Shown here: positions 23,803 to 38,299 of the stretch, piece by piece | Numbering within the stretch: position 1 is the stretch's first letter | Layout of the letters: every line of letters starts with the position of its first letter | NCBI GenBank assembly: GCA_009739215.1 | Contig: VSJF01000003.1 | Span: 2,666,001 to 2,730,000 of the forward strand | Direction of reading: 5' to 3' | DNA: 64,000 nt | DNA from: Floccularia luteovirens | Lineage: Eukaryota > Basidiomycota > Agaricomycetes > Agaricales > Squamanitaceae | Notes under the pieces: model-generated | Told to the model about the DNA's origin: nothing | Databases searched by the model: none | What the model saw: only the letters and a program-made list of their open reading frames with translations | Program-made: the position numbers and the translations under genes

Positions 23803-25741
23803 TCATACAAATCGATAGAACTCACGAAGTACTTTGCGAGCTGCAAAGTCCTTGTATACGCGCAGATGCATGATGAGATAACGTTTCCTCACCCTCCTTA
23901 ATATGTGGCTGTAACTCTTCTTGCTTAATGCCCCGAACTTTCAGCGCATATTCTCTACAAGCTTCTCTGCTCTCAGTCAGCTTGGGGTCCTCATGTCCTA
24001 ACGCATGGATCCGGAAACCTGGGAAATTAAACTCGAACAGTTCTTTCAACTCCGGGAGCATCAAGGGGTCGGGTGCATACGTGCCCGAATTGTTATCGAT
24101 AACTAACTCCCATGTCATCATGTCATCTGGAATGTCGTCATGGAAGTTTGCCCAACCACATTGGGGCCGTGGGTGAAATTCCCCACTGTATCTCACTGAT
24201 TCACTACAATTGCTGTGTAAAGCGTGTTTGGAAGCAAAATCGACGAAGAATGCTGCGCCTGTTTCAGAGAAACGGAATGAATCGTCATCTGAGGATATGA
24301 TGTATGTGTATACTGCAGGCTTGACACGATGTTGATCGGTAGGTTTAAATCCAGTTGCAGATCGAGTAGACCCTGTGTGGAGGAGTTTTACGAAGTCAGA
24401 AGATTCTTCGATAGTACCGTAGCCGTTCCGGGCGGTACGTGCATAGAGCATGCGGTGGCCCGCTTGTATCCCGGAACGGACGGCAAATGAAGTGGGACCT
24501 TGAAATATGCTCTGTGCTGCTTTGTATTTCGTGTTCCAATGTTGGTGGACATCTTTGAAATAGACTGGGATGCCTTTCAAATACATCTTCCATGTGGAGT
24601 AGAGGCGATCTTCGTCATCTAGGTTGGTAAGACGTCCGACTGTGGGGGAGTAGTGCCTTGTGAACCGAATTGGCCCATTGAATAAGTATTGCCTCTCTTT
24701 AGCTTTGGGATCGGTTGAAGGTGTGCTTTCAACCTATGGTATCACACCATTAGCATTTGATCATAGAAGTGGCTATAATGACTAAAGTACCTTCAGCCAG
24801 AACGTCCCACGCGAACGTCTAAACAGAGGCCCATTGATTTCCACTTCCTTTGCTCCAGCAGAAACGCTGGTTGTGAACTTTCCAATAAAGTCATCAATTG
24901 GCGCCCCTTCGTCTTTGTCCATGACTTCCACGTGTAGATTGGCGGTTGACGGGACGTTCCTAATTCGCCAGGTCTCATTCCATACTGGAGCCAGCGAATT
25001 GGCTATCACCTTGGAACTAGGAGGGATACTGAGTGGGTCATAGTCAGGGGTAAGTGTACTTAGAACTTACACAAATGACAATTTGTTGTCGATCTTGGCA
25101 ACGAAATAAGGATCAGCAGAGCCTACTACATCTAGCCTTGGCAAGCCTGATGCTCCAATAAACTTCATCCAATTAGTACCCTATATAATACTAAGTTCTG
25201 TTACAAGATTTACCTGAATTTGGATATCAACCAAGGGAACTTCAATGAGGTTATCGCCAACTAGAGACTTGACAATATGCGCCTTGCCATTGATCTCCTG
25301 TTTATGGGCTTCCACGTCGGTTTTCACGTTATGTACCGTTTTTTCGATACGCTCCATCATGTTCGTCATACTGATCGGGTTGCGACGACCGCCTGGCATG
25401 TTCTTGGGGTGTTTATAGTAGTTGGGAATGAGTAGATGGAGCACTGGAGCCTAGTTGTAAGGATTATGTAGGCCGGCGCTGGCACCCCTCCAAGTCCCTG
25501 AAAAGGATCAATAAAACATGTTAGAATGGACTCAGCCTTGTGTACTCACGGAAATACTCCAAACGCTATTCTGGTCCAGGTTAATTATACATAGTACGTA
25601 CGAAACTAGAACGCAATGAAACAGACCGGACCTTGTAAATATCCGTCGTATTGAGCGTATTAAGCGACTAATTAAGAGCCACCGCACGTGCCAAATGTAA
25701 GCAAGGCCAAATAACGGACAAGCTGTGTGTTTTGTCATCAT
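23803..25741 (-). CDS. C2-domain protein
   Basis: A C2 domain is visible in the middle: NSLAPVWNETWRIRNVPSTA, then LHVEVMDKDEGAPIDDFIGK, the usual pattern of a Ca2+/phospholipid-binding C2 beta sandwich with the DKD and D-D-F-I-G-K signature. The N-terminal part has a charged helical segment (MMERIEKTVHNVKTDVEAHK) and the C-terminal half is a conserved-looking globular region (GPTSFAVRSGIQAGHRMLYA, AYTYIISSDDDSFRFSETG-like, FPGFRIHALGHEDPKLTES). I place the last intron at KE|ARKVLREFYRFV, ending at 23803; reading through would end at 23822. The first exon is uncertain: the start could be 25741 (MMTKHTACPLFG, with a hydrophobic stretch and a good GTGAGT donor) or 25399 (MPGGRRNPIS). It shares a very short divergent promoter with the kinase gene. 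Confidence 0.75.
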
Positions 25742-25851
25742 GAGCGCTCTTTCAATAATTCACCACTGCACTCAACGGTAAACTAGCTTCTTTTTTCATT
25801 TTGCTTTGTTCATCGTGCGGTGCCCCGTAAACCAAATATCTTTTGTACGAC
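25742..25851. promoter_or_regulatory. Short divergent promoter between the C2 gene and PRP4
   Basis: If the C2 protein starts at 25741, only 110 nt separate the two start codons; if at 25399, about 450 nt. The stretch has a CT-rich core (TTCTTTTTTCATTTTGC) typical of fungal housekeeping promoters and no clear TATA box. Confidence 0.4.
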
Positions 25852-28443
<2,592 letters not shown>

Positions 28444-28499
28444 CTGCGCATTGCTGTAACATAACGGTGTGGCGCGACTCTGTTCGGAACGTAGCAATA

Positions 28500-31030
28500 G
28501 TAGGACTTTTAAATCATATTAACTCTAAGGTGTAAATTAACTCTCACTCTTGTTCCTTTCATTGATCATGTTTTAATACTTTTGCTTGTTAGATGCAACA
28601 GTACTACTTTTGACTGAGAATTTAATATCTACCGTAAGGTGTACATCATTCATTTAGAATTGAGTGGCCACGTCTTCAACAGAATGGGACAACGATATAG
28701 CCGTTGACAACTGCGAATAATGCCGTGTATCAGAACATGGAAGAATGTTAGCCACGGCTGGCCCGTCGAAACAAGGGATCATCATCCTTCTCTCTTTCTA
28801 GAATATCCTTGCAAATTTCTAAATGAAATGTCCTAGACCTGATCTTGTCTACTGTCCATAAAGGTAACATGAAGGGGCAAGTGACCGCGGAATGAGATAT
28901 GTCATGGGAATTAGCGTCAAGGTTAAACATCAACGCGTTATTGGATGGCACATCAGCAGCTGTACAAGCTACTTTTGTCTCCATCTTTTTGCACTGACTT
29001 TTAATGTTTCATGTCCGTTTAGGTATTCAAAGGGCACCTTTAAACGTGAACCCCGAAGGGTGTGTATCACCAAAAAAAAAAATCTGCCAAAGAATTAACG
29101 TGATTACTTTTTAGGAATGATGAACGGTTCGCTTTGTTCTTCCCGCGATGATTATTATCCTTTTTGACATTCGATTTTATTATGGCCGTATAACAGGAGT
29201 GATATGTCTCGTGCTCTCCATCGGAACTTTATCGGTGATCTTGATGGTCTATATGTAAGTTATCGATTATTGAGGCATATACACATATGTGCTAGGTGTA
29301 AACACGTATCGACTATTGGAGATAGGATAGGAATTCGGCCACCGTTACGTATTGAGGGAGATAAACGTTATACCACGTATGTTGTTGATATGGTTCGCGT
29401 TTACCATTGTTTAGGGTTTTCTAACCAACCAACATCATAGGTCGTTTTGATTTGGGAAGAGGTACATGAACGGGAATGAACTTTTTACAAAGCTGTATAA
29501 CCTGGGGTAACGGTATACTAAGCTCATTGCGAAGCTAGTTAAGGAAAGAGAGGTCTGTCAGAAACTGGGGAAGCTGTGATGTTGTTATCAAACATCAGTC
29601 TTTCAAGTTTGTGCTGTTAAAAGAAGGTCCGTGAACTGAACTCTCCCACAGCTATGTTGATGATTGAATAGTTCGATATAGGTTCTGTCTTCCTTAATGA
29701 TGTGAGTGCTTGAACGAATGCATTTGATAGGCTTTACTATCTGGTTTGTGGAACAGTTCCAAGACCGAATTAGGAAATGACAAGCACAAGGCGGGGACGT
29801 TGTATGGGTTCGGGGCGAGTGATCCGTTCCATTTTTGAGAATTCCTTGTTACCGATCTAATCACAGGAACAGTCGTATACTAAGTACATATCCTGTTAGA
29901 CTGAGTTTCAAGCACTACCACTTATTTGTGTCTACAATGCAGAAAACGTGTCCAGTTCAGGTGCGCTTCTTCGAACCGCTGGATCAAAAACCAAATGGGC
30001 CCAACATGTGTTTCAAGTGGTCTAGACTATAACGGTGAACCCATGATGACAAGATATCATACCCAGGATATAGGGATAGTCGCTCGGTATTCTCATTTCA
30101 CCGCTTCAATGGAAGAGTGGAACTTGCTCCAATCTGTATATAGTCTCCATCTTTTACAATGGCATTGACATGTGTCATCTCTTTACCTGCTTTCACGGGA
30201 CATTTGTTCCAATGTTGTTTTAATATATTTAACTTGGTGCTGCGCATGGGGAAGGTTTGATTATCATCAATATTAATGTTAGTTTTTCTTTTCTTTTCTG
30301 TTTTAAAAATGCAAAGCGAAAAAAAGTACAACCGTTGATTATCAAAGTTGAGAACAATTGTATAGGTATATATATAGGGTATACTTTTTACTTTTTTGGT
30401 AGTTGGATGAGGATTTGGTAAAGATGTAAGGTTAGCATGTATATACTTAGTGTGAAGGTTTGGTTTTGGTTTCCATCAATCAGGTCATAGATCTCGTGAT
30501 ACAGTTTTTGAAGCTTGTGACAAACTGTATCCGGATCTGAGTGAATTTCTCAGTTGACGAAAGTAGGTGACTCCCAACATGACAGTTCTGTACTTTGACG
30601 TCCATGGAGTACGAAACGATGTAGAAAGTTGGTAACCATCCGATATCGTATAGGTACACATACGAGTTGGCTGATAGCTTTGTCATGGTCATGTCCTTTA
30701 CCCGGATTTCCGATGGTGAAGGAGAAGATAATGCATCCATAACGGTTAATAAATAAGACACCGGACCAGCTGTACTGTTCTGGTGATTCTGGTGTCCTGG
30801 TGTGCAAAGCAGCATCTTTTAGTAACAATCCAGATTTAAAAAAATTGAAACCCTCTTTGTTCGTTTGTTTTACCGCTCTTTTGATGTGGTTGGTGTGGCC
30901 AGCATTGTTGTGACTTTGATGTTTTTGGAACGTGGCTACTTCGTGGTTACGTTGGTGAAGACATATTAATTAATATAACACAAGTAGCGATAGCTTTTGA
31001 CTCTGGACTTTTTTCAAGTAAAGAAAGGCT
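28500..31030. other. No supportable gene
   Basis: Plus-strand frames near 29204 (MSRALHRNFIGDLDGLYV, with a possible GTAAGT donor) and 29926 have no recognisable domain and could not be chained convincingly. The DNA is AT-rich. A short unrecognised plus-strand gene between 29.2 and 30.1 kb remains possible. Confidence 0.4.
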
Positions 31031-31190
31031 ACTATGATACCATGGTGGCAGTGCCAGGATAGGCAAGTAATGAACAGAGCACGTGATCCTGCGTGTGTTG
31101 AGCACGACCATTGTCTTGTCGGCAACAACATCCATCGTCGTCCCTTACTTCTCTCTCCTTCAATTTCTTCATCAGGTCGCAGGGCGCACG

Positions 31191-33301
31191 ATGAGCAGGA
31201 GGGAGTCGCGCGCCTCTCTCAACGTCAGGCAGAACGATGCTCTCTTCGAATTCGAAAACTGTATGTTCAAACTTCATCATTGTTCGCTTCCCAGCTCATT
31301 GGTGGCATTTTCTTCCAGTTAAGAAGAAGTTTCTACTAGCAAATAAACATATTACCAAGTGGCTCACATCTCAATTTTTTGACATGATATGAAGACTGAC
31401 TGCGCTTCAATATAGGCTTAATTCAACTTTGAGTGTTCGGATTGAAGAATTGAACGCTCAGATTTCCACCTTGTATGTTGAAAACCTTCGCTTACGAGCA
31501 TCGGAGATTGCCCTAGCCGCTCAACTCAAGCGAGAACGAGAAAAATCTAGTAAAGTTATAGCAGATGCAGAAGCAGCGGTATGGATTTCAATCCCTGAGG
31601 CTTCACCCATAAACAGAACACATATCTAATCAATGTTTGACTGTAGACACTCAATCTCACCAAACACTTAAATTATCTTCGCCAATCACTTAATATTAAA
31701 CCCGCACCATCGGCACCACCTACTCCTTCATCTCCACGAGCCCAAAAACCTATACCAAATCCTCACCCAAACCCCAACACCCCCATACTCAATCGAATAT
31801 CTAGGCCTCCAAATTTTCCAGGAATTTATGAAGAAGAAGAGCCATGCCTCTCATCCGACCAAGACGACAAACAACCAAGCTCAGTTCGTAGCACTAAAAC
31901 AAGGCCGCGATTGTCTGCCTCCAAACTCCCTCTACCAGCTCGTGTATCTTCCCCGGTCCCTCTTCCCACACCGGCGCCTAATCAATTGCAAACGGATCTC
32001 GCAACTGTCGCCAACACTACAAAGCGTAAAACTTCACGACGGCAAAGCGGTTTGTTAACAATAAATACAGATGCATTATCTGTTCCACGGGCCGCAAGTC
32101 CGGCTTTCGGTTCGCCCATTCGGTTGGAAGCAGGGCGAGCGGAAGAGGAGGAGGAGAGGGCCGCGAGTCAGGGAAGGGTAGAAATGGATATTGTCGACGG
32201 ACTTGGTTTCGATGTGGACGCTGCTACGATGAAGGAGAAACGGAGGTCGAAAACGAAGGAAAGGAAGGCTGAATCAGAGGAAGAAGGAGTAGAAGGATCC
32301 CGTCCTCGTGATAGGAAGAGGCAAAGAGAAACAGATGACGGTACGGATACCCCTAAGTTGAAGCTTCAGGATGTTACCAACTCTCGCATGGCTCTACAAC
32401 CCATCGATAACACAGGTTGGAATTCTAAGTTTTTATCACTACACTTTTTCGCTGATCATCGGTTTATATTAGTTCATGAAGCTATTGATGTAGAAATGTC
32501 GCCTGTCTCTAAAACGTTCCTGGCGAATGGCTTACAGCCTCTATCGCAGCCTACCTCACGGGGTTCCCCAAGTCCTGCACCATTAGAATCTGATGGTGTA
32601 GGAGGAGGGAGGGAACGAAGAGTCAGGAAGAGCGTTAATTATGCAGAACCCAAATTAAACACGTGCGTATTGAATTTTTATAATATGACCGGGATCGATT
32701 GATTCGACCTTTATGAACACCCTTTTACTTTCCAAACAGTAAAATGAGAAAGCCCGATCCCCCACCAGGCAGCGAGTCCTCTCGCTCGACTAAGAAACGT
32801 TCTTCTGCAGCAGCAATCCTACCGTCACCTTCATACAACAAGTATGCACAAGGTATTGGGAGCGAAGGTGATAATGATATGGAAGCGCGCTCGTCGGCTG
32901 AATTACCTCTCCGCGTGAATGGAAATTATATAAATCCGGAACTGTTCCCACTCCCACCTTCTCGACCAGGATCAGCAACGACTTTCAACTCTCCCATACC
33001 ACCAACAGCACGAGGTGGTGGTGGCTCCTCTTCATCATCATCATCGAATGCAGGAAGCACAACGGCTATCAAACGAAAGAAATCAAGACCACGTTTGATG
33101 ATGGACGATGAAGAAGATAGTGATGGAGCACAAGCTGATGCAGAGTATGTAAGTGGTGGGAAGGCAGGCGTGTCTGGGTGGGTAAATGTTGAGGGTAGGC
33201 GAAAAGCTGGGACAGTGAAGAAGAATATTGTTATCCTTGACAACGCCGATGGTCGTAGGATGCAAGATGTGGATGGACGACGACATAGCTTGGCTGTGTA
33301 A
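31191..33301 (+). CDS. SGO1: Shugoshin (centromeric cohesion protector)
   Basis: Shugoshin recruits PP2A to centromeres and protects cohesin from removal; it also senses tension. The start MSRRESRASLNVRQNDAL leads through two short introns into the N-terminal coiled coil: FEFENFKKKFLLANKHITK, LNSTLSVRIEELNAQISTLY, ENLRLRASEIALAAQLKR, then TLNLTKHLNYLRQSLNI. A long low-complexity middle region follows, rich in Ser/Pro and Lys/Glu. The C-terminal basic shugoshin motif is clear: RRVRKSVNYAEPKLNTKMRK, which binds phosphorylated H2A in other species; an intron splits NT|KM. A Ser/Gly-rich tail ends RRHSLAV. Total about 590 residues. The two conserved ends in the right order make the call strong. 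Confidence 0.9.
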
Positions 33302-33344
33302 AGACAGAAGTCCCCATGAGGGACTAGGAAAGAGTTCCTCCATT

Positions 33345-34020
33345 ATCTTTTTTTCAAAAATTTTGGAGGGACTAAAGAGTGCGAGCAGTGATACCTATAA
33401 CGCGCTTGCTTGCTTTCGCTTTTACATTCTTTATTATTTTTTTTTACGCCACTCCACGCTCCTAAACTTTTCTCTTTTCTCCTGCGACGTCCTTGTTATG
33501 ATACAGATAAAACGATATACGAACGATGAACGATGAAAACTTGTGAAGTCATATAAAGATGTTCATGATCATTGTACATAATATTATACTCACCTAACGT
33601 TATGTGTTCGTTTACCTGTTGTATTACCTGTTTTTTTTTTGGCGAAACTTGGTCCGGATGGTTACACATCCCATATCATTGTCAAGTATATTAAGAACGC
33701 AAAGTTGATTATTTTGATTTTGATTTCTTTTTGGTTAGGTCGGGTATTCGGTGGTAGAAGGACTTCTCCCATGCTCCCCTCCCTTCCAGAAAGTTTACTT
33801 ATTGATAGATTGACGTTTGATATCAAGATGATCAAAACGCCACAAAGCAATTAACTGCAAAAGTATGATTGTCGTAATAACTTTAACCCAATGAATTTTT
33901 TTTAAAATTCGGAATACAACACATAAACTTCAAATTTATGGAATACGAAATACAAACCCTAGAACTATGTCCGTATCCAATTGACCGTTCTGTAGAACCC
34001 ATAAATAGGCAATAACCTGA
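33345..34020. other. Intergenic, 3' flanks of two convergent genes
   Basis: AT-rich, with T-runs (33430, 33630) and no supportable gene. The shugoshin gene and the minus-strand gene that follows are convergent here. Confidence 0.5.
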
Positions 34021-34047
34021 AACTAAGTAGTCTCCGCCGAGAAACCC

Positions 34048-35852
34048 CTACTCCACGATAGCATCTTCCAGCTCCAGCGAAGGGTCACGCAACCAGCCTT
34101 CGTAATCCACATCCCTATCCAAGAGTTTATTAACACTCTCGATTTGACCATCCACATCGAACTGCGAACTATATCCTGTCCAGGCAATTCCGTAACCGTT
34201 GCTGTTATTGTTCCCAAACCCTGGCCCAGACCCAGTTCTGTTCCCACCGTTCTTGTGTCCCAGATACTTGGACCCTCCAATGTTCTCTTCAGCTTGTGTT
34301 GAAGCAAACTCAGGGTTAAACTCCTCGGAACGTATAAATTTGAGCTGCTCTAAAAGGTCTGGATCTGAGTCCGAGTCTGACTCAGCAAGTGAAGAGAGGG
34401 ACTTGGCAGGTGATGCGGCACCATCGTAGTTCAAGTTGTCTGGTTGGAAATATTGATCTAGAAACGGGTCGTCGTTATGATCGGTGTCGTTATTATTATA
34501 GTTGTCGTCATTAACATTGACGTGATTCATGTCAATATGAGCAGGTTGAGATAGTTGTAAAAAATCCGTGACACTGTTCTGTCCACTGCCGCCTGTTTGG
34601 TGAGGTTTTGATGGTTTCGCTGGGACAGCAACTGTCTGGTCTAACAAAATATTGTGCATGCTGATATCTGTTTCCTTTCTCAGGGAAGGCAATTTCTTTT
34701 GCTTTTGTTTCTGCTTGATTGATGCTGCTGAAGCTAAGAGCTCATTTAATGTAGGGGGCATAGCCTGCCATTTTGGTGTGGCAACGGTAGCGTTGGGGTT
34801 TTGTATTCGTTCAGTATTAGTTTGAGGGTGGGGTGTCTCCAAAATTCGGGGTTTTTTAGTTACAGATTCAGAGTGGGGTGATCGTGACCGTAGCCTTTTT
34901 GATGAAGGCGGTTTAGTAATCGCTGGAGGGTCTTCATGGTTCGAAATTGTGATCTCAGAATGTAACTCTGTTAGCGATGAAGGAGGTGTTATTGGTTTAG
35001 GTTTGTGGCGGCTAGTTACTACTGGCGTCGATGTATCTAACTGTGAAGATGCAAAGGATGGTGGCTGAAACGACTATGACCTTGCGATAAGTATTTGTAG
35101 AATAATATAAAAATATGTTAGCAACTGACACTCTCTGGCAAAGCCGATATATTCTTTGCCAATTTTTTAGATATTTCTGACAATGTATCATCAACTGGTC
35201 CTATTAACCGCTCCGAAGGAGTTTTGCTCTCGTTAATATTTGGATTTGATTTACGTTTCGATTTTAGGCTGGTATATTTGTTTATCCTTTTCACCACAGG
35301 GAACTTTAGAGAGCCCTGTTCTACATTGCGCTGTTGGCGGGCTGCAGTAGCTCCGGTCCCTGGGGAAGTCGAGTCCTCTGTTGACATCAGTGTCTGTACA
35401 TCTATACTCAGATCCTGTCAGTGGATACACCTTTAGCTGCGCATGAGGAGTAGATAATCACCGGATCTAGAGACATTATCAGTGCGTCCCTGTTCAATCT
35501 TCTTCTCCCATTCAAACCATTCTTCCTCTGTTCTCGCATTGATCCAGCCTATAGGAGATTCTGGGATTTTGCCATCAGTCTTGGCCGTAATCCACCGCGC
35601 TTGTCCTCTGGTAACTCCGAGACGTAGGAGTCTAGAAAGCAACCCCCATTTACCATTCGCTGGATTACCGCGCGCATATCCAAATGCCTCGACTACCTTG
35701 GAGCGCAATGCTTCTACCCTCGCCTGACTTTCTGCACTGTTCAAGCCATCATCTTGCAGAGATGAGCTGCTCCTGGATAGAGCTAACACCTTCGACTCAG
35801 CGCTTTCTTGTGGAAGATCGTCAGCGTAGGCTTGTGGTGATACGACATGCAT
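34048..35852 (-). CDS. Hypothetical protein with Asn/Asp-rich C-terminal region
   Basis: Three exons join to about 560 residues. Exon 1 encodes a conserved-looking, probably helical domain (KVVEAFGYARGNPANGKWGL, LLRLGVTRGQARWITAKTDG, then EEWFEWEKKIEQGR). Exon 2 (start around 35390) is Lys/Ser-rich (RINKYTSLKSKRKSNPN). Exon 3 is mostly disordered, with many Pro/Ser, a basic KKPRILETPH segment that could be a nuclear signal, an Asn/Asp-rich stretch near 34480-34530, and an acidic Ser-Asp repeat (SDSDSDPDLLEQL). It ends DYEGWLRDPSLELEDAIVE. I do not recognise the family. The exon 1 start (MHVVSPQAYADDLPQ) is the only good ATG. Nuclear location is a guess. Confidence 0.75.
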
Positions 35853-35939
35853 CTCAGCTCAATTGCGTCGCCGGTATATGTCAAGCGTCTAAGTTCGCTC
35901 TGGTAGCACTGTTAGGAGATAACATCCAATTAATTTGAA

Positions 35940-37640
35940 CTGTAATCACCAGAGCTTTATGATAAGACCTAAAGTTTGCCGTTCTATTAGAGCTGGTCAG
36001 GAGCTAGTGGCGATTAAATTCGGAATTAACCAAGTTGTGTTCAATGTTGAGCACAACATGTACTGTCAGACTCTGGTTAGGGTTGTGGCCTTATTGTTAT
36101 TCTAAACTCCGCTAATTGAATTAATTAAATAATTATATACTACATAATAGTGTCACACTTGTCACACAAGTACTCAATCTAATATTACTACTCCATGTTA
36201 GTTTCACACATACTTACTGCTAACCTACTTTACAACGGGTAGTTCTTGCAGCTTCTGATTCTTGGCATCATCAAGGGTATCTGTTTGCTAAGCAATTCAA
36301 AAAAACCCCAGCCTTGTACTCTTTTCTAGGAGAAGGAATCTGATATTATCCGGAAGGTGCCTTGAGGTCCACCCGTTGACGGTTCTTGAGATGGCTTCTA
36401 GACCGGAATGGTTAGGTTTTAATCTAACATTTAGCGGTGGTACTTATGGTCAATATGTAGGAGACCGGAGGACGAAGTAGGTTGCCATGTTCTTTGTGAG
36501 CTGGATAATCACTAAATCGCCGGGTGTTTAGAAAATGATGCAGGATGTTGTGATGGATGATGATGATGAAAGAGAAGAAGAAGACTTATGCGTGGCATGT
36601 TCCTGTACAACAATCTAACTATAATTGTCGACGCAACCTAAGTTGCATAAAGAAAATGGAGGATTACTGATTCCCTTCATTTTGACAAAGTAAACTAGCC
36701 ACGATTTGGTTCAATTCATCGAAAGGTGGAGGGTTTGTTTTCTTTTGATTTCATCTGAAACATATGTTAAAGGATTTATCCTTTCCTCTCCTCTCTTCTC
36801 GGTGATCTGTACGGAATATGTTCCTTGGGGTGTCGATTCAGAAGAGCTATATCCATACTCATTGACATCAATATCGCCCCAAAAATCTGGTCCATCTACT
36901 TATGAAATGATCACATATGGGCGCATTTTCTGTAACCCCGGATATCTACAAGTCTACTTCCAATGAAGGAAACTTGAGTCTACAACTTTAGTTATGTCGT
37001 TCGTTTGAAAAAAAATTTCTTCCATCTTTGCGCCCAGTAGATAAAATTACGGGCGCTCGGCCTTAATTTTCCATTAGCCGGCGGTAGCATATAGTTTATA
37101 GCTCTTGGGATTACTGCCGTGAACTGAGGTATGGGGGGTATTCCGATATTCCAATGTGAAACATTGTATCAGTGACAATGATAAGAACATGTTAAAAAAA
37201 AATTTCGACATGGATTGAATAGATATCAGACTCTGATCACGGCCAATGTTGTCTGCTAGTAAACCGTCGATTTAAACCATATGTCATTTTAAGGTTTACA
37301 CAAATCGCATCATTCTCAGCCTCCTCGTTTATTCAGTTTCACATATCGGATTTAAGATGATAATGCACATTTCTAAGATATCGTTTCATTTGTTGAAAGT
37401 AATGTGGAACAAGAAACGAACTGTAAAGCAAACCGGTGTGGGATACAATCTACACGTAGAAAGATAACAAATTGGAAAGTAGGTCACCAAAGGGATTACC
37501 AAGTCATGAGTTACATATCACACAATCACAGTATCAGAGATTGACCGGAAGGTACCGTGTCAATGACCCATAGAACCAATGAACACTACTGTGAAAGACA
37601 CCTCTTCAGTGATATACTGCATCCGGTGGGAGTGACCGGA
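35940..37640. other. No supportable gene
   Basis: AT-rich intergenic DNA. A plus-strand frame at 36706-36966 (86 codons) has no recognisable feature. A GAT/GAA-rich microsatellite-like stretch lies at 36550-36590. Confidence 0.5.
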
Positions 37641-37706
37641 CTCATTCGAAGGTACCATAGTCATCGTGGTGGTGTGCCTGATCTAATCATCCAACACATG
37701 GCCAAG

Positions 37707-38252
37707 TCATGCAAAAGAGACAGACTTTCGAGCCGCTTTGCTCGGGGTAACATCAGAAGTTTGGTGCATTTGTTGGAACGATTCATTCTGGGAATAGAGT
37801 GCATCAGAGCGTCTTTTCTTTCGCTTCTTGGCTCTGTCTTTCCTTGTTTGTGCGGCATGTGCGGCCAGAAGGGCCTTGGTTTCCTGCTAGAGACATACGA
37901 GCCATCAGTCTTGATATGACATAGTTCATAATATAGGATGTGGTGAATGGGCTCCTTACAAGCTTCAATTTAGTGACTGATCTCTGAAGTTTGTTGTCCA
38001 ATCGCTGTTGGTTTGCCTACAGTTCGAAACATTTGGTAAAGAGCATGATTTCATTTTCCGGATCAATTTTCGTACTTTGGCTATGTGCGACCTCTCCGCT
38101 TTCTCCAAAGCCTTTTCCTCTTGTGATTTAGCTATTGATGTAGCGAGCGCGAGTGCATCCTGTACAGTAGCATCAGTTCTGGTCAAATGATAAATATGGA
38201 GATGAAGTTTGATCATCACGTTATTCTCCAAGAACCGTTTAGGTTTTTTCAT
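37707..38252 (-). CDS. Small basic coiled-coil protein (four exons)
   Basis: Joining four short exons gives about 140 residues. They are MKKPKRFLENN, then TDATVQDALALATSIAKSQE through EKAERSHIAK, then ANQQRLDNKLQRSVTKLKL, then ETKALLAAHAAQTRKDRAKK and a tail ending SKAARKSVSFA. All junctions have normal GT-AG signals: GTGATG...GACCAG, GTACGA...CTGTAG and GTAAGG...TAGCAG. The middle is a long charged helix, and the C-terminal RKKRRSD-type cluster plus the KSVSFA end look like those of small nucleolar or RNA-associated proteins, but that is only resemblance. The exon chain with consistent phases is what supports the gene. Confidence 0.7.
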
Positions 38253-38299
38253 TGTGTTTCCCCGAGTGTGAGCGACTGAACCCTGCTATCAGACGATTG

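Noticed and set aside
32926..33243. Minus-strand 105-codon frame inside the shugoshin gene
   Set aside because: It is the antisense shadow of a low-complexity coding exon.
37557..37919. 120-codon plus-strand frame
   Set aside because: It lies opposite the exons of the small coiled-coil gene, which have consistent splice phases and protein-like sequence.
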